Shown: positions 8,227 through 17,041 of the stretch, in pieces
Layout: each line of letters begins with the position of its first letter
Numbering within the stretch: the first letter of the stretch is position 1
NCBI GenBank assembly: GCA_028284935.1
Contig: JANQQQ010000012.1
Location: 517,387-581,386, forward strand
Source of the DNA: Croceivirga sp.
GTDB lineage: Bacteria > Bacteroidota > Bacteroidia > Flavobacteriales > Flavobacteriaceae
Length of the DNA: 64,000 nucleotides
Reading direction: 5' to 3'
Position numbers and translations under genes: made by a program
Notes under the pieces: generated by a model
The model's input: the letters and a program-made list of their open reading frames with translations, nothing else
Database searches by the model: none
Told to the model about the DNA's origin: nothing

Positions 8227-9981
8227 TTATCGATATTCCGAAGATATGAAATCGAAGTAACCAAGCAAAATCCCGTTGTTCAATTCCCTTGGGGTAAAAA
8301 CCTCAAGAAGTTTAGGCCTTTTACCGGATTCAAAAAAGCCTGGCAATGTTTCTTCCAACATGTTTCTATTGGCAGCTGACTGGTACTCCAAACCAAACTG
8401 TTTACACATATTTTCAGCGCTCAAATGATGTTCGGTCTCAAAAAAGGTGGCAAACCTATCAGTACCATCAAAGCCTGGAAGAATCCTAAAAATTCCACCT
8501 CCAGCATTATTTATCAGAATAATTCTAAAATCGTTTTTGATGTAATTATTCCACAAGGCATTACTATCATAAAAAAAACTGAGGTCCCCTGTGATAAGCA
8601 CAGTAGGGTTTTTATGGTATATGGACCCTCCAATTGCGGTGGATGTTGAACCATCTATACCACTGGTGCCCCGATTGCAGTAAACGGGTATTGACCCATC
8701 CAAAGGGAACAACTGTGCGTAGCGAACCGTAGAACTATTCGACAAATGCACTTGATGACCCTTAGGAATGGTTCTCTGCAATACCTCAAACACAGTGAAA
8801 TCGCTAAAAGGGGCCTTCTTTACATACTCCAATTGCTTTTTCTGGTAGTTCTTTTTGACCGAATTCCATTTGTTTAAATAATTACTCTCTACTGATTGAC
8901 TATTTGAAAATAGCCAAGCCAAAAATTGATTGGGTTCGTTCTTGAAATGTTTGGTAAGGGCAAAATAGGTGTCATAGGCTTTTGTAGGATGAACATGCCA
9001 ATGGTGCTTAGGCTTATACTTCCTTAGAAAGGCTTTAACTTTCTTCGAAACCACCAATCCACCAAAGGTAAGCAGGACTTCAGGTTGTAATTCCAAAAAA
9101 CGCTCGTGGGTGTTTTTGGATTTCTCTATAGGAAAAATGATACTATCTATGCTTGGAAAAAAATTGGAATGATGTAAGTTCGACGTAGTTTCCGTGAATA
9201 CAATTGCCGATGGGTCTTTTGCCAATAAATCCAAATACTTTTTTTCTATGGAATTAGGCGCGTTTACACCTACTAAAATCAGTTTTCGCTTGGCAGAATT
9301 CCATATTTGATGAATATTCCCAAAGTTGGATTCAATCCCTACTTCCGTTTCATCGTCCAACTTCAATGAAAACCTTTCTTGGTCCTCAATCTCCTCCATT
9401 CCATATAAGGGTTCCTCAAATGGGATATTGATATGGACCGGAAGCCTTTGTCCAAATACTACCTTAAAGGCCGTTCCAATTTGACGCCGATTGAACTTGG
9501 CAATGGATTCCTGTGGTTGTTCCAAGAGTTCTGGCTGATAAAAAGCCAATCGTTCCGTTGCATGAACCGCATCAATTTTCAAATTGGCAGAATAACCAAT
9601 ATGACGATCAAAAACCTTATCCTGACGTATGGTTTGCCCATCACCAACATCGATTTTATAAGGTGGCCTATCTGCGGAAATAACAATGAGCGGTATATTG
9701 CTGTAAAACGCTTCTGCAATAGCAGGGTAATAATTCAAAAGTGCACTTCCAGAAGTGCAAACTACGGCAACGGGTTCTTTTTTTTGCTGCGCTATCCCAA
9801 GACCAAAGAAGGCCGCACAGCGTTCATCAACAATGCTAAAACAAGTGAAAAAAGGGTCTCCGGTAAAACTCAGGGTCAAGGGGGCATTCCTAGAACCAGG
9901 GGAAATGATAATGTTGTTGATTCCGGCTGCTTTACACAATAGAACAAGAAGTTGGGCAGCTGGAATGTTGGAGTATTTCAT
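8227..9981 (-). CDS. menD: SEPHCHC synthase (MenD)
   Basis: Thiamine-diphosphate enzyme joining isochorismate and 2-oxoglutarate, the first committed step of menaquinone synthesis. The 584-residue protein has the N-terminal Pyr-domain motif IISPGSRNAPLTL, the ThDP-activating Glu region in FSIVDERCAAFFGLG, VCTSGSALLNYYPA, SADRPP and, in the PP domain, GDLSFFYDSNALWN-type Mg/ThDP-binding sequence followed by INNAGGGIFRILPG. The ATG at 9981 was chosen over a TTG three codons upstream because it begins the conserved MKYSNIPAAQ segment. It lies 38 bases downstream of menF. Confidence 0.95.
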   Translation of the reverse strand: MKYSNIPAAQLLVLLCKAAGINNIIISPGSRNAPLTLSFTGDPFFTCFSIVDERCAAFFGLGIAQQKKEPVAVVCTSGSALLNYYPAIAEAFYSNIPLIVISADRPPYKIDVGDGQTIRQDKVFDRHIGYSANLKIDAVHATERLAFYQPELLEQPQESIAKFNRRQIGTAFKVVFGQRLPVHINIPFEEPLYGMEEIEDQERFSLKLDDETEVGIESNFGNIHQIWNSAKRKLILVGVNAPNSIEKKYLDLLAKDPSAIVFTETTSNLHHSNFFPSIDSIIFPIEKSKNTHERFLELQPEVLLTFGGLVVSKKVKAFLRKYKPKHHWHVHPTKAYDTYFALTKHFKNEPNQFLAWLFSNSQSVESNYLNKWNSVKKNYQKKQLEYVKKAPFSDFTVFEVLQRTIPKGHQVHLSNSSTVRYAQLFPLDGSIPVYCNRGTSGIDGSTSTAIGGSIYHKNPTVLITGDLSFFYDSNALWNNYIKNDFRIILINNAGGGIFRILPGFDGTDRFATFFETEHHLSAENMCKQFGLEYQSAANRNMLEETLPGFFESGKRPKLLEVFTPRELNNGILLGYFDFISSEYR

Positions 9982-10019
9982 CTGGTACAAAAATACAAAC
10001 GGGAGACCTTAAAACCCAA

Positions 10020-11072
10020 TCAAAGTACTTCCAGAATAGTACCACTCTTGTATTGTGTCTCCAGCCACTCCTTCTCGGGGTCGGAATCGGCTGTTATACC
10101 TCCTCCAACAAAAATTTGTGCATTGCCAGGGGAATACTTAAAACATCTGAGGTTAACGAAAAGGTCGATGTTTTTCTTTTTACCCAAATGTATAGGTCCC
10201 AAATATCCGGTGTAAAATTCCCTATTGTAACCTTCATGCTGCAAAATAAATTCGAGCGCCTCCATTCTTGGCATGCCGCATATAGCGGGGGTTGGGTGCA
10301 AACTTTTTACAATGGTGACTAAATCATCGAAAGGATTCAATTCTCCCACTACCATTGACCTTAGATGCCATAATTTTCCGGCCATGTAGGTATTGGGTCC
10401 TGATACACTTAGATTAGCTACCTTACCCTTTAAGTTGTGGAGGATATAATCCGTAACCATTTGTTGTTCCTCGCGTTCTTTTATAGTCCAATCGGGCTTT
10501 TCATTTTTCACAACCGGCAGAGTGCCCGCCAAGGAAGTGGTACATACCAATCCATTTTGAAACTTTAGTAACTGTTCAGGAGTTGCTCCAAACCACATTC
10601 CAACTTTTGGATGATACCACCAAAAACGAAAAGCTGAAGGGTACTTGACCAACAGAGAGGTGAAAATGTGCTCAGGATGCTTCTGGGTAGATCGATGAAT
10701 ACATCTTGATAATACTACCTTTTTTAGCTTGCCCTTTTCAATCCGACTAATGGCATCTTCAACCAATTTTAAATGGAAATCCTTGCCTTCATCTGAAAAT
10801 TCAATCTTCTTTTCCTTCTTTTCGTTTTGAATTGCATGAGTTTGAGCTTGGAGGTATTCCCCGGTCAACAGGATTTTATCCCCATTTGCCTCGAAAGGTG
10901 CAAATACAAATCCTGGCGTTTTCAGATCTCCGGTAATTTGAAGGGACGCATCATTTTGGAAAATCCCTTCCATAATACTATCATTGGGGTTTTGATACAC
11001 AACAAAGGGAAGTTCCTCTGATAGCCACTTCGCGGCTTTTTTTAAAAGCTTATTGTTGTTTTGGGAGGGCAA
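10020..11072 (-). CDS. menF: isochorismate synthase (MenF/EntC family)
   Basis: Converts chorismate to isochorismate, feeding MenD. The 350-residue product carries the chorismate-binding fold: KVVLSRCIHR, the FRFWWYHPKVGMWFGATPEQL segment, TTSLAGTLP, a REEQQMV segment with the conserved Glu, the LHPTPAICGMPR loop and the terminal GGGITADSDPEKEW. The only plausible start is a TTG at 11072, which overlaps the thioesterase gene by 23 bases; the next Met is 35 residues in and would remove conserved sequence. The overlap suggests coupled translation. Length is typical for short MenF/EntC proteins. Confidence 0.93.
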   Translation of the reverse strand: MPSQNNNKLLKKAAKWLSEELPFVVYQNPNDSIMEGIFQNDASLQITGDLKTPGFVFAPFEANGDKILLTGEYLQAQTHAIQNEKKEKKIEFSDEGKDFHLKLVEDAISRIEKGKLKKVVLSRCIHRSTQKHPEHIFTSLLVKYPSAFRFWWYHPKVGMWFGATPEQLLKFQNGLVCTTSLAGTLPVVKNEKPDWTIKEREEQQMVTDYILHNLKGKVANLSVSGPNTYMAGKLWHLRSMVVGELNPFDDLVTIVKSLHPTPAICGMPRMEALEFILQHEGYNREFYTGYLGPIHLGKKKNIDLFVNLRCFKYSPGNAQIFVGGGITADSDPEKEWLETQYKSGTILEVL

Positions 11073-11475
11073 TGGTCGTCAATTTGCAATTAGAAATGAG
11101 GTCCCCTTCTTCGTTGGTAATTCTGATTTCCCACAATTGTGTGGTGCGCCCTTTATGAAGGATACTGGCCCTAGCATATACGTATCCATCCTTGATACTT
11201 TTAACATGATTGGCGGAAATTTCGATGCCCCTGACAAAAAACTGATTCCCATCCAAAAATACATAGGAGGCTGCACTGCCAACGCTTTCGGCCAACGCCA
11301 CAGAGGCTCCTCCATGGAGCACTCCATCCGGTTGGTGAACTTTGGGAGTAACAGGCATTCGTGCAATCAAAAAGTTTTCACCAACATCAACGTACTCCAT
11401 ATCCAAGGTTTCCATCAAGGTGCCTTTGCGGATCTGATTGCAAACGGACAGAATCTTTTCTTTGTGCTCCTGCAT
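11050..11475 (-). CDS. hotdog-fold thioesterase, probable DHNA-CoA hydrolase
   Basis: A 141-residue single hotdog domain of the PaaI/MenI type: VDVGENFLIARMPVTPKVHQPDGVLHGGASVALAESVGS contains the HGGA turn and the catalytic-position Glu on the central helix. In context it is the best candidate for 1,4-dihydroxy-2-naphthoyl-CoA hydrolysis, as it overlaps menF and heads the menF-menD transcript. A TATCTTTG -7 box (11486-11493) sits 10 bases before the ATG, implying a short leader. Paralogous acyl-CoA thioesterase function cannot be excluded from sequence. Confidence 0.85.
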   Translation of the reverse strand: MQEHKEKILSVCNQIRKGTLMETLDMEYVDVGENFLIARMPVTPKVHQPDGVLHGGASVALAESVGSAASYVFLDGNQFFVRGIEISANHVKSIKDGYVYARASILHKGRTTQLWEIRITNEEGDLISNCKLTTIALPKQQ

Positions 11476-11532
11476 ATTTTTTTTTCAAAGATACCTATTC
11501 GTAAATCAAAAGAAAGATGGTATTTTTTGACC

Positions 11533-12177
11533 ATGATACAGCACAAAAAGAGGGTGTCCTATACCTCATCCAATTCTTATGAAACCCTTAATGAAATTAC
11601 GCCAAAGACCAAAAATGTGTGGATAGTTGTCCATGGTATGGGTTTCTTGAGTCGTTTTTTTCTAAAACCGTTTCAACAGTTTAATGCTGAAGAAAATTAT
11701 TTCATTGCCCCACAAGCACCATCAAAGTACTATCTTAAAGATGATTTTAAATATGTAGGGGCAAGTTGGTTGACCAAGGAAGACACGCCATCAGAAATTG
11801 AAAACAACATGAATTATTTGGACGCGGTTCTTGAGAATGAATCCCTTCCAGATAATAAAAATTTGATTTTGTTTGGGTTTTCACAAGGTGTTTCGATCAT
11901 TACGAGATTCCTATGTAAAAGAAGAATTAGCCCTTCACATCTCATACTTTACGCAGGAGGAATTCCAAATGAACTAGCGCCCGCGGATTTCAATCATTTA
12001 AGTTTTGAACACACCAAAGTGAAAATGGTTTGTGGGGATAAGGACCATTTTCTGACACCTCAACGACTCGAAGCAGAGTTGAAAAAATCAGAAAAACTTT
12101 TTCAGGGCCATGCCGAATTCGTCAAATTTCCAGGAGGGCATGAAATCCATCCAAAGGTTCTCAAAGAGTTAATTTAA
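11533..12177 (+). CDS. alpha/beta hydrolase (carboxylesterase/phospholipase type)
   Basis: A 214-residue serine hydrolase: an oxyanion-type WIVVHGMG strand-turn, the nucleophile elbow GFSQG (Ser near 119), an acid in MVCGDKDHF and the catalytic His in FPGGHEIHP. It resembles the small esterase/lysophospholipase group (YpfH/Apt1-like). The start at the ATG 11533 gives a normal-length domain; an open frame extends far upstream but only as antisense of the thioesterase gene. It is divergent from the menaquinone transcript with 57 bases between starts. A MenH-like role is conceivable but not supported by specific motifs. Confidence 0.82.
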   Translation: MIQHKKRVSYTSSNSYETLNEITPKTKNVWIVVHGMGFLSRFFLKPFQQFNAEENYFIAPQAPSKYYLKDDFKYVGASWLTKEDTPSEIENNMNYLDAVLENESLPDNKNLILFGFSQGVSIITRFLCKRRISPSHLILYAGGIPNELAPADFNHLSFEHTKVKMVCGDKDHFLTPQRLEAELKKSEKLFQGHAEFVKFPGGHEIHPKVLKELI

Positions 12178-12181
12178 GCGC

Positions 12182-13111
12182 TCAACCCTTTATATCGACT
12201 TCAGCAATCGTCTTGGGGTAATAGCTGATTTTTCTAGTAGTAAAGGTGTTATCTGGAGTAATTATTTTCTTTACCCAATTCTTTTGCTCGTTATCATCAA
12301 ACTGAAAAATATATTCTTTTTCTGAAGTGGCATTTCCTTGCCTGATGGTCTCTTTGGTCAAAATCCCTTCTTCATTATAATCGAAGAAACGTTTTTCTTG
12401 GGATACAAATTCTTTTTCTCCCATATCAAATTGAAATACTTCCCTAGAAACCAAGAGACCCCGGTTATCCCTAACTTCCTCAATCGCATTGCTGGGTTCC
12501 CCATCCAAATAGTTTTTCGTCAATACAATGCTTAGTACCCCAAGCCTTTTGTTCTTTTTGGTCGATTCCCGAATGGATTTTTCAACTACACCGTTTTCAA
12601 AATAGGTCTTGGTATTCTCGTCTTTATAAGCGGTATGTTCTACCATAATTTCATCAACGGCATCTTCGTGGGATACTACGATCTTTGACAGTAGATTATC
12701 CCCATCAAACTGATACTCCTGAACCTCTACAAACTCTTTGTCATACGAAATGATTTGTTCCCTTACCTTGATGTTATCGGTACTGTCAATCGTATAAAAA
12801 TGGGCCATAGACGAGGACAAATCAAGAACATTATCCTTATAACTCTCCACTCGTTTTTCCACCAGATTTTCCTCTACAAAACTGTAGCTGGTAACATCCT
12901 TGTCATCCTCATTATATTGTGTTGTCACCTTCACCAGTCGTCCCAAAACATCAAACTCAAAAATTTCCTGACCATAGTCCGTAATAACTTGGCAAATCTT
13001 GACATTTCCCCGCAAATCAAAGTCCCCAACTTGAAATTGCTTGATTTCCTGAGAGGAAGTCAACGAGCTGAATAAGAGAAGGATAAAAAATAAGGGGTAG
13101 TGTTTCATCAT
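12182..13111 (-). CDS. secreted protein of unknown function with YD-like repeats
   Basis: A 309-residue protein with a signal peptide (about 1-20, ending SSLTSSQ). The rest is beta-rich and repetitive, with recurring short units such as YDFxxx-LxK-type strands (FEFDVLGRLVKVTTQYNEDDKD, VSREVFQFDMGEKEF, YNEEGILTKETIRQGN) like the RHS/YD-type proteins secreted by Bacteroidota. No enzymatic motif is visible. It is convergent with the hydrolase gene (4 bases apart) and stands alone between that gene and the hydroxyproline operon. A TAATTTTG box (13116-13123) ends 4 bases before the ATG, which would give a leaderless mRNA. Confidence 0.75.
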   Translation of the reverse strand: MMKHYPLFFILLLFSSLTSSQEIKQFQVGDFDLRGNVKICQVITDYGQEIFEFDVLGRLVKVTTQYNEDDKDVTSYSFVEENLVEKRVESYKDNVLDLSSSMAHFYTIDSTDNIKVREQIISYDKEFVEVQEYQFDGDNLLSKIVVSHEDAVDEIMVEHTAYKDENTKTYFENGVVEKSIRESTKKNKRLGVLSIVLTKNYLDGEPSNAIEEVRDNRGLLVSREVFQFDMGEKEFVSQEKRFFDYNEEGILTKETIRQGNATSEKEYIFQFDDNEQKNWVKKIITPDNTFTTRKISYYPKTIAEVDIKG

Positions 13112-13190
13112 ACTGCAAAATTACACTCTTGTATAGCAACAATAAAACAAAATCAGTGCCAGTTATCGAAATTTTTGAAGAAATTTAATC

Positions 13191-14444
13191 TTAGTAAAAC
13201 TTTCGTTCCGGGCGGTAAGGGGAAAGATCTAACGAAGGCTTTCTTCCTGAAATGAGTTCAACAACCAATAGACCTGTAGCAGGCCCCAAACTCCAACCCA
13301 TCATGGCATGGCCGGTAGCAATGGTTAAATTATTAAAATCTTTAGATGTACCTATGTAGGGTAACCCATCCGGACTCACAGGTCGCAGTCCACATTGGGC
13401 ATTGTTTCGATCCTCAACGGGAATATCAAGACCTTCATAGAATAGCTTTGCCCCCTTCGCAATGGCCTGAACACGTTCTTTTCTGATTCTTGAATTAATG
13501 CCAGAGAACTCCATGGTACCTGCAAAACGGGTAAACCCCAACATGGGGGTAACCGCCATTTTAGCCTCAAGTAACAGGGCGGGCATGGTTATTCCCGTAG
13601 ATCTAGTGACATCAATCCGGTAACCTTTTCCTGCTTGAATTGGCAATTGAATCCCTAGTCGCTTTGAGAGTTGTGATGTCCAACTACCTCCGGCAAAAAC
13701 CACCTCATCCATTTTATATACCGCTTGATCTGTGGCAATCGAAGTGATCTTTTTATTTGAAATGGAAAAATCAATGACTTCCTCATTCCTATGGATTTCC
13801 ACTCCAGATTTTTCCAAGTAGTGCATCATTTTGGGCATAAAATCGGTTGGGGTAGTATGGCCATCACACAAATAATGAACAGCACCTATGGCGTTCACTT
13901 TTATATTTGGTTCGATTTTTTCAATTCCCTTTTCGTCCAATACCTCCGATTCAAGTCCCAAGTGTTTGGCTTTTTCGGCCGTTCCCTTTTCATGGTCCCC
14001 TTCTTTTTGGGTCTGATACAACATCAACAATCCCTTCCGTTCATAATGAAATTTTCCCAAATCATTAGATGCCTTTAAGGCATCATAGAGCTCCCTACTT
14101 AAAATATTGATATCCCGAATATGGGACATGGCCCTTTCAACTTTAGCCTTTGTGGATGATTTCTTGAAAGCCCAGGCCCATTTTAGAAATTCCATATCCA
14201 ACCTTGGTTTCATGTAAAATGGACTGGTGGAATTGAACATATACTTTAGTCCCTTGGAAATCATTCCGGGAGCCGCCAACGGAACAATGTGGCTAGGTGT
14301 TAAATATCCGGCATTGACGTAACTGGCGCCACCATCCATGTTGGATTTGTCGATTACCCTTACGCTATAGCCTTCTTTTTGGAGGTAATAGGCCGCGCAT
14401 AGTCCTATAATTCCCCCACCAATAACAATAACTTCCTTGCTCAT
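13191..14444 (-). CDS. FAD-dependent D-amino acid/cis-4-hydroxy-D-proline dehydrogenase
   Basis: A 417-residue DadA-like flavoprotein that oxidises cis-4-hydroxy-D-proline to pyrroline-4-hydroxy-2-carboxylate, the second step of hydroxyproline degradation. The N-terminal Rossmann motif VIGGGIIGLCAAYYL binds FAD, followed by GGASYVNAGYLTP near the flavin, and a C-terminal GLRPVSPDGLPYIG ... ATGHAMMGWSLGPATG FAD-closing segment. It is the last gene of a tightly packed four-gene operon, 1 base after the epimerase stop. The electron acceptor is probably the respiratory chain. Substrate is inferred from the operon; by itself it could be a general D-amino acid dehydrogenase. Confidence 0.86.
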   Translation of the reverse strand: MSKEVIVIGGGIIGLCAAYYLQKEGYSVRVIDKSNMDGGASYVNAGYLTPSHIVPLAAPGMISKGLKYMFNSTSPFYMKPRLDMEFLKWAWAFKKSSTKAKVERAMSHIRDINILSRELYDALKASNDLGKFHYERKGLLMLYQTQKEGDHEKGTAEKAKHLGLESEVLDEKGIEKIEPNIKVNAIGAVHYLCDGHTTPTDFMPKMMHYLEKSGVEIHRNEEVIDFSISNKKITSIATDQAVYKMDEVVFAGGSWTSQLSKRLGIQLPIQAGKGYRIDVTRSTGITMPALLLEAKMAVTPMLGFTRFAGTMEFSGINSRIRKERVQAIAKGAKLFYEGLDIPVEDRNNAQCGLRPVSPDGLPYIGTSKDFNNLTIATGHAMMGWSLGPATGLLVVELISGRKPSLDLSPYRPERKFY

Positions 14445-14445
14445 C

Positions 14446-15456
14446 TTAAATCACTTGAAAACCATGCGCGAAGGGATCATCATCGGTATCAATGGTAATT
14501 GTATTTTGCCCGTAAATTTTAGCCCAGCCCCTTACACTGGGCACGATTGCATTTTTTCCAGCCAGTTCGACTTTCCTTTCAATTTTTCCCACAAAGGTGG
14601 AACCAATGTAACTCTCATGAATGTATTCATCACCTGCACTCAACTTCCCCCTTGAAAACAACTGGGCCAAACGCGCTGAAGTACCTGTTCCGCAAGGAGA
14701 GCGGTCGATGGCCTTATCACCATAGAAAACAGCATTCCTGCCATTGGACTTTTCATTTAATACAGTTCCGGTCCAAAGCAAATGCGATACGTTTCGGATA
14801 GTGTCGTTTTCCGGGTGAATAAATTGATTTTCGTATTTCTCATTAATTCGGATCCTCAGGTCCCGGGAAATCCTAACCAATTCATTGGCGGAAAAGTTTT
14901 GAATACCGGAAAAACCTTCTTGGGGGTCAATAATCGCATAAAAATTTCCGCCATAGGCCACATCAAAACGTAACTCCCCGAGGTCTGGACAGTGGATGAT
15001 TAGGTTCTCGGCTGCCAAATAGCTTTTTACATTGGTCAATTTTACCCAATTTACTTTACCATGGGTCATTTGATAATCGATTTTCACCAATCCCGCTGGG
15101 GCTTCCATCCGTAACTTCCCTTCCCGTTTTGGTTTTATCAATCCTTCCTCCAAGGCAATGGTAACGGTACCTATGGTGCCATGCCCACACATGGGTAGAC
15201 AACCACTGGTTTCAATGAACAAAACGGCAAAGTCATTTTCAGGATTATGGGGTGGATACAAAATGCTACCGCTCATCATATCATGGCCCCGAGGTTCAAA
15301 CATCAAACCTGTACGTATCCAATCATATTCCTTTATAAAATGGAGACGCTTCTCATTCATGGTCGTACCCTTCAAATCCGGTCCACCACTCTTTATTAAG
15401 CGAACCGGGTTACCACAGGTATGGGCGTCGATACAATCAAAAACGTGTCTTGACAT
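14446..15456 (-). CDS. 4-hydroxyproline 2-epimerase (proline racemase family)
   Basis: A 336-residue member of the proline racemase superfamily that interconverts trans-4-hydroxy-L-proline and cis-4-hydroxy-D-proline. Both catalytic positions are Cys: Cys90 in MCGHGTIG and Cys255 in DRSPCGTGTSA. The Cys/Cys pair marks a racemase or epimerase and rules out the trans-3-hydroxyproline dehydratase subgroup, which has Thr at the second position. Together with the other three operon genes this supports the epimerase assignment over proline racemase. The gene is packed between the aldehyde dehydrogenase (1 base gap) and the D-amino acid dehydrogenase (1 base gap). Confidence 0.9.
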   Translation of the reverse strand: MSRHVFDCIDAHTCGNPVRLIKSGGPDLKGTTMNEKRLHFIKEYDWIRTGLMFEPRGHDMMSGSILYPPHNPENDFAVLFIETSGCLPMCGHGTIGTVTIALEEGLIKPKREGKLRMEAPAGLVKIDYQMTHGKVNWVKLTNVKSYLAAENLIIHCPDLGELRFDVAYGGNFYAIIDPQEGFSGIQNFSANELVRISRDLRIRINEKYENQFIHPENDTIRNVSHLLWTGTVLNEKSNGRNAVFYGDKAIDRSPCGTGTSARLAQLFSRGKLSAGDEYIHESYIGSTFVGKIERKVELAGKNAIVPSVRGWAKIYGQNTITIDTDDDPFAHGFQVI

Positions 15457-15457
15457 C

Positions 15458-17041
15458 TTAGATGGGAGCGTCTGTTTGTTCGTTGTTCACCAATCGTTGT
15501 ATTCCCAATGGGTTTTCGTTTTTTAAGGATTCTGGGAGTAAATGATTGGGCCAATTCTGGTAACTAATTGGTCTTACCCATCGCTGAATCGCATCAATCC
15601 CAACAGCACCAAACCTGCTGTCCGTAGATGCGGGATAAGGCCCGCCATGTTGCATTGAGGGACACACTTCCACTCCTGTTGGCACCCCGTTAAAAATCAA
15701 GCGCCCTACCCTATTTTCAAGGGATTCAATCACTGTTTTGTAAGCCCCCAACTCATTTTCCACACCTACAATTGTTCCCGTAAGCTGCCCCTCCAATCCG
15801 GAAATAGCATGTGTTAATTCATGTTCATCCTGGCATTCCACAACCATGGAAAAAGGACCAAATACTTCCTGGTGCAATCTGGGGTTATCAATAAATGCTT
15901 CACCCTTTACCTTTACAACGGTTGATCTTGCATGGTTTATGGCCACATCCGCTGAATACTCAGCAGTTACCGAAACATTTTCCTCATTCAATACGGATGC
16001 CTTGTTCGCATCGTATTTTGAAATGATGTTTGGATGCAACATGCATGAAGGTATAATTTTGATAATTTCTTCAGATAAGGTACGTACAAACCCATCCAAT
16101 GCATTACTCCTCAATCCCAATAATAAACCGGGATTTGTACAGAACTGACCGGTCCCCAAGGTAATGGAACCGGCATAGGTCTTTGCCCACTCCTTTCCTT
16201 TTAGTTTTAGGGCTTTAGGCAAAAAGACCACGGGATTTATGCTCCCCATCTCTGCAAAAACCGGTATGGGCTCTTCCCGTTGGGCTGCCATATCAAACAA
16301 GGCCCGTCCCCCGGCAATACTTCCGGTAAAACCAATCCCCTTGATTTTTGGATGCTTCACCAACTGCTGTCCAACCTCAATTCCACTACTGTTTAGATTG
16401 GAAAAAACTCCGTTGGGCATCCCTGTTTCCTTAGCCGCCCTTACAATGGCGGAAGCTACCAACTCGCCTGTCCCGGCATGCATCGGGTGACTTTTTACCA
16501 CTACAGGGCAACCGGAGGCCAAAGCACTGGCTGTATCACCTCCGGCCGTACTGTACGCCAAAGGAAAATTACTGGCTCCAAAAACTGCTATGGGCCCTAT
16601 TGGAATCTTCATTTTTCTTAAATCAGGTTTTGGCCCAGGTTCACGATTTGGTATTGCGGTATCAATGGTAGCATTGACCCATGAGCCCTCCTCGACCAAA
16701 TCTGCAAAGGTGCGCAGTTGAAAACAGGTGCGTCCCCGTTCGCCTTTTGCACGACCCTTGGGAAGTCCGGTTTCCTTACAATAGATTTGTACCAATTCAT
16801 CTCCCAAATCTTCAATATTATCGGCAATTTTCCTCAAAAAAGATGCCTTTTTCATTCCTGAAAAATACCTGAACTCCAAAAAGGCATTCCAAGCCAGGTC
16901 AACTGCATCTGCGACTTCCTCAGGCGTAGCTTCATAAAATGTCCATTCGGTTTCCAAGTTCAATTTGGGATCAAATGTTTTAAAGGCTGTACCGTTGAGT
17001 GTTGAAGGTTCATTCCCAATGTAATTCTTTCCTGTAATCAT
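15458..17041 (-). CDS. 2,5-dioxovalerate (alpha-ketoglutarate semialdehyde) dehydrogenase
   Basis: A 527-residue NAD(P)-dependent aldehyde dehydrogenase that finishes the pathway by oxidising alpha-ketoglutarate semialdehyde to 2-oxoglutarate. Catalytic residues are Cys301 (GQFCTNPG), Glu264 (FAEMGSINP) and Asn158 (GASNFP), with the FTGSIAGGRAL nucleotide-binding loop. The GSxNP and QFCTxPG signatures are those of the KGSADH group rather than of betaine or acetaldehyde dehydrogenases. It overlaps the preceding DapA-family gene by 4 bases (ATGA-type junction), indicating translational coupling. Confidence 0.9.
   Translation of the reverse strand: MITGKNYIGNEPSTLNGTAFKTFDPKLNLETEWTFYEATPEEVADAVDLAWNAFLEFRYFSGMKKASFLRKIADNIEDLGDELVQIYCKETGLPKGRAKGERGRTCFQLRTFADLVEEGSWVNATIDTAIPNREPGPKPDLRKMKIPIGPIAVFGASNFPLAYSTAGGDTASALASGCPVVVKSHPMHAGTGELVASAIVRAAKETGMPNGVFSNLNSSGIEVGQQLVKHPKIKGIGFTGSIAGGRALFDMAAQREEPIPVFAEMGSINPVVFLPKALKLKGKEWAKTYAGSITLGTGQFCTNPGLLLGLRSNALDGFVRTLSEEIIKIIPSCMLHPNIISKYDANKASVLNEENVSVTAEYSADVAINHARSTVVKVKGEAFIDNPRLHQEVFGPFSMVVECQDEHELTHAISGLEGQLTGTIVGVENELGAYKTVIESLENRVGRLIFNGVPTGVEVCPSMQHGGPYPASTDSRFGAVGIDAIQRWVRPISYQNWPNHLLPESLKNENPLGIQRLVNNEQTDAPI

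Noticed and set aside
9982..9990. TTG extension at the start of menD
   Set aside because: The ATG three codons downstream begins the conserved segment.
11053..11532. Long plus-strand extension of the hydrolase gene back to 11053
   Set aside because: It is antisense to the conserved thioesterase gene; the hydrolase domain starts after 11533.
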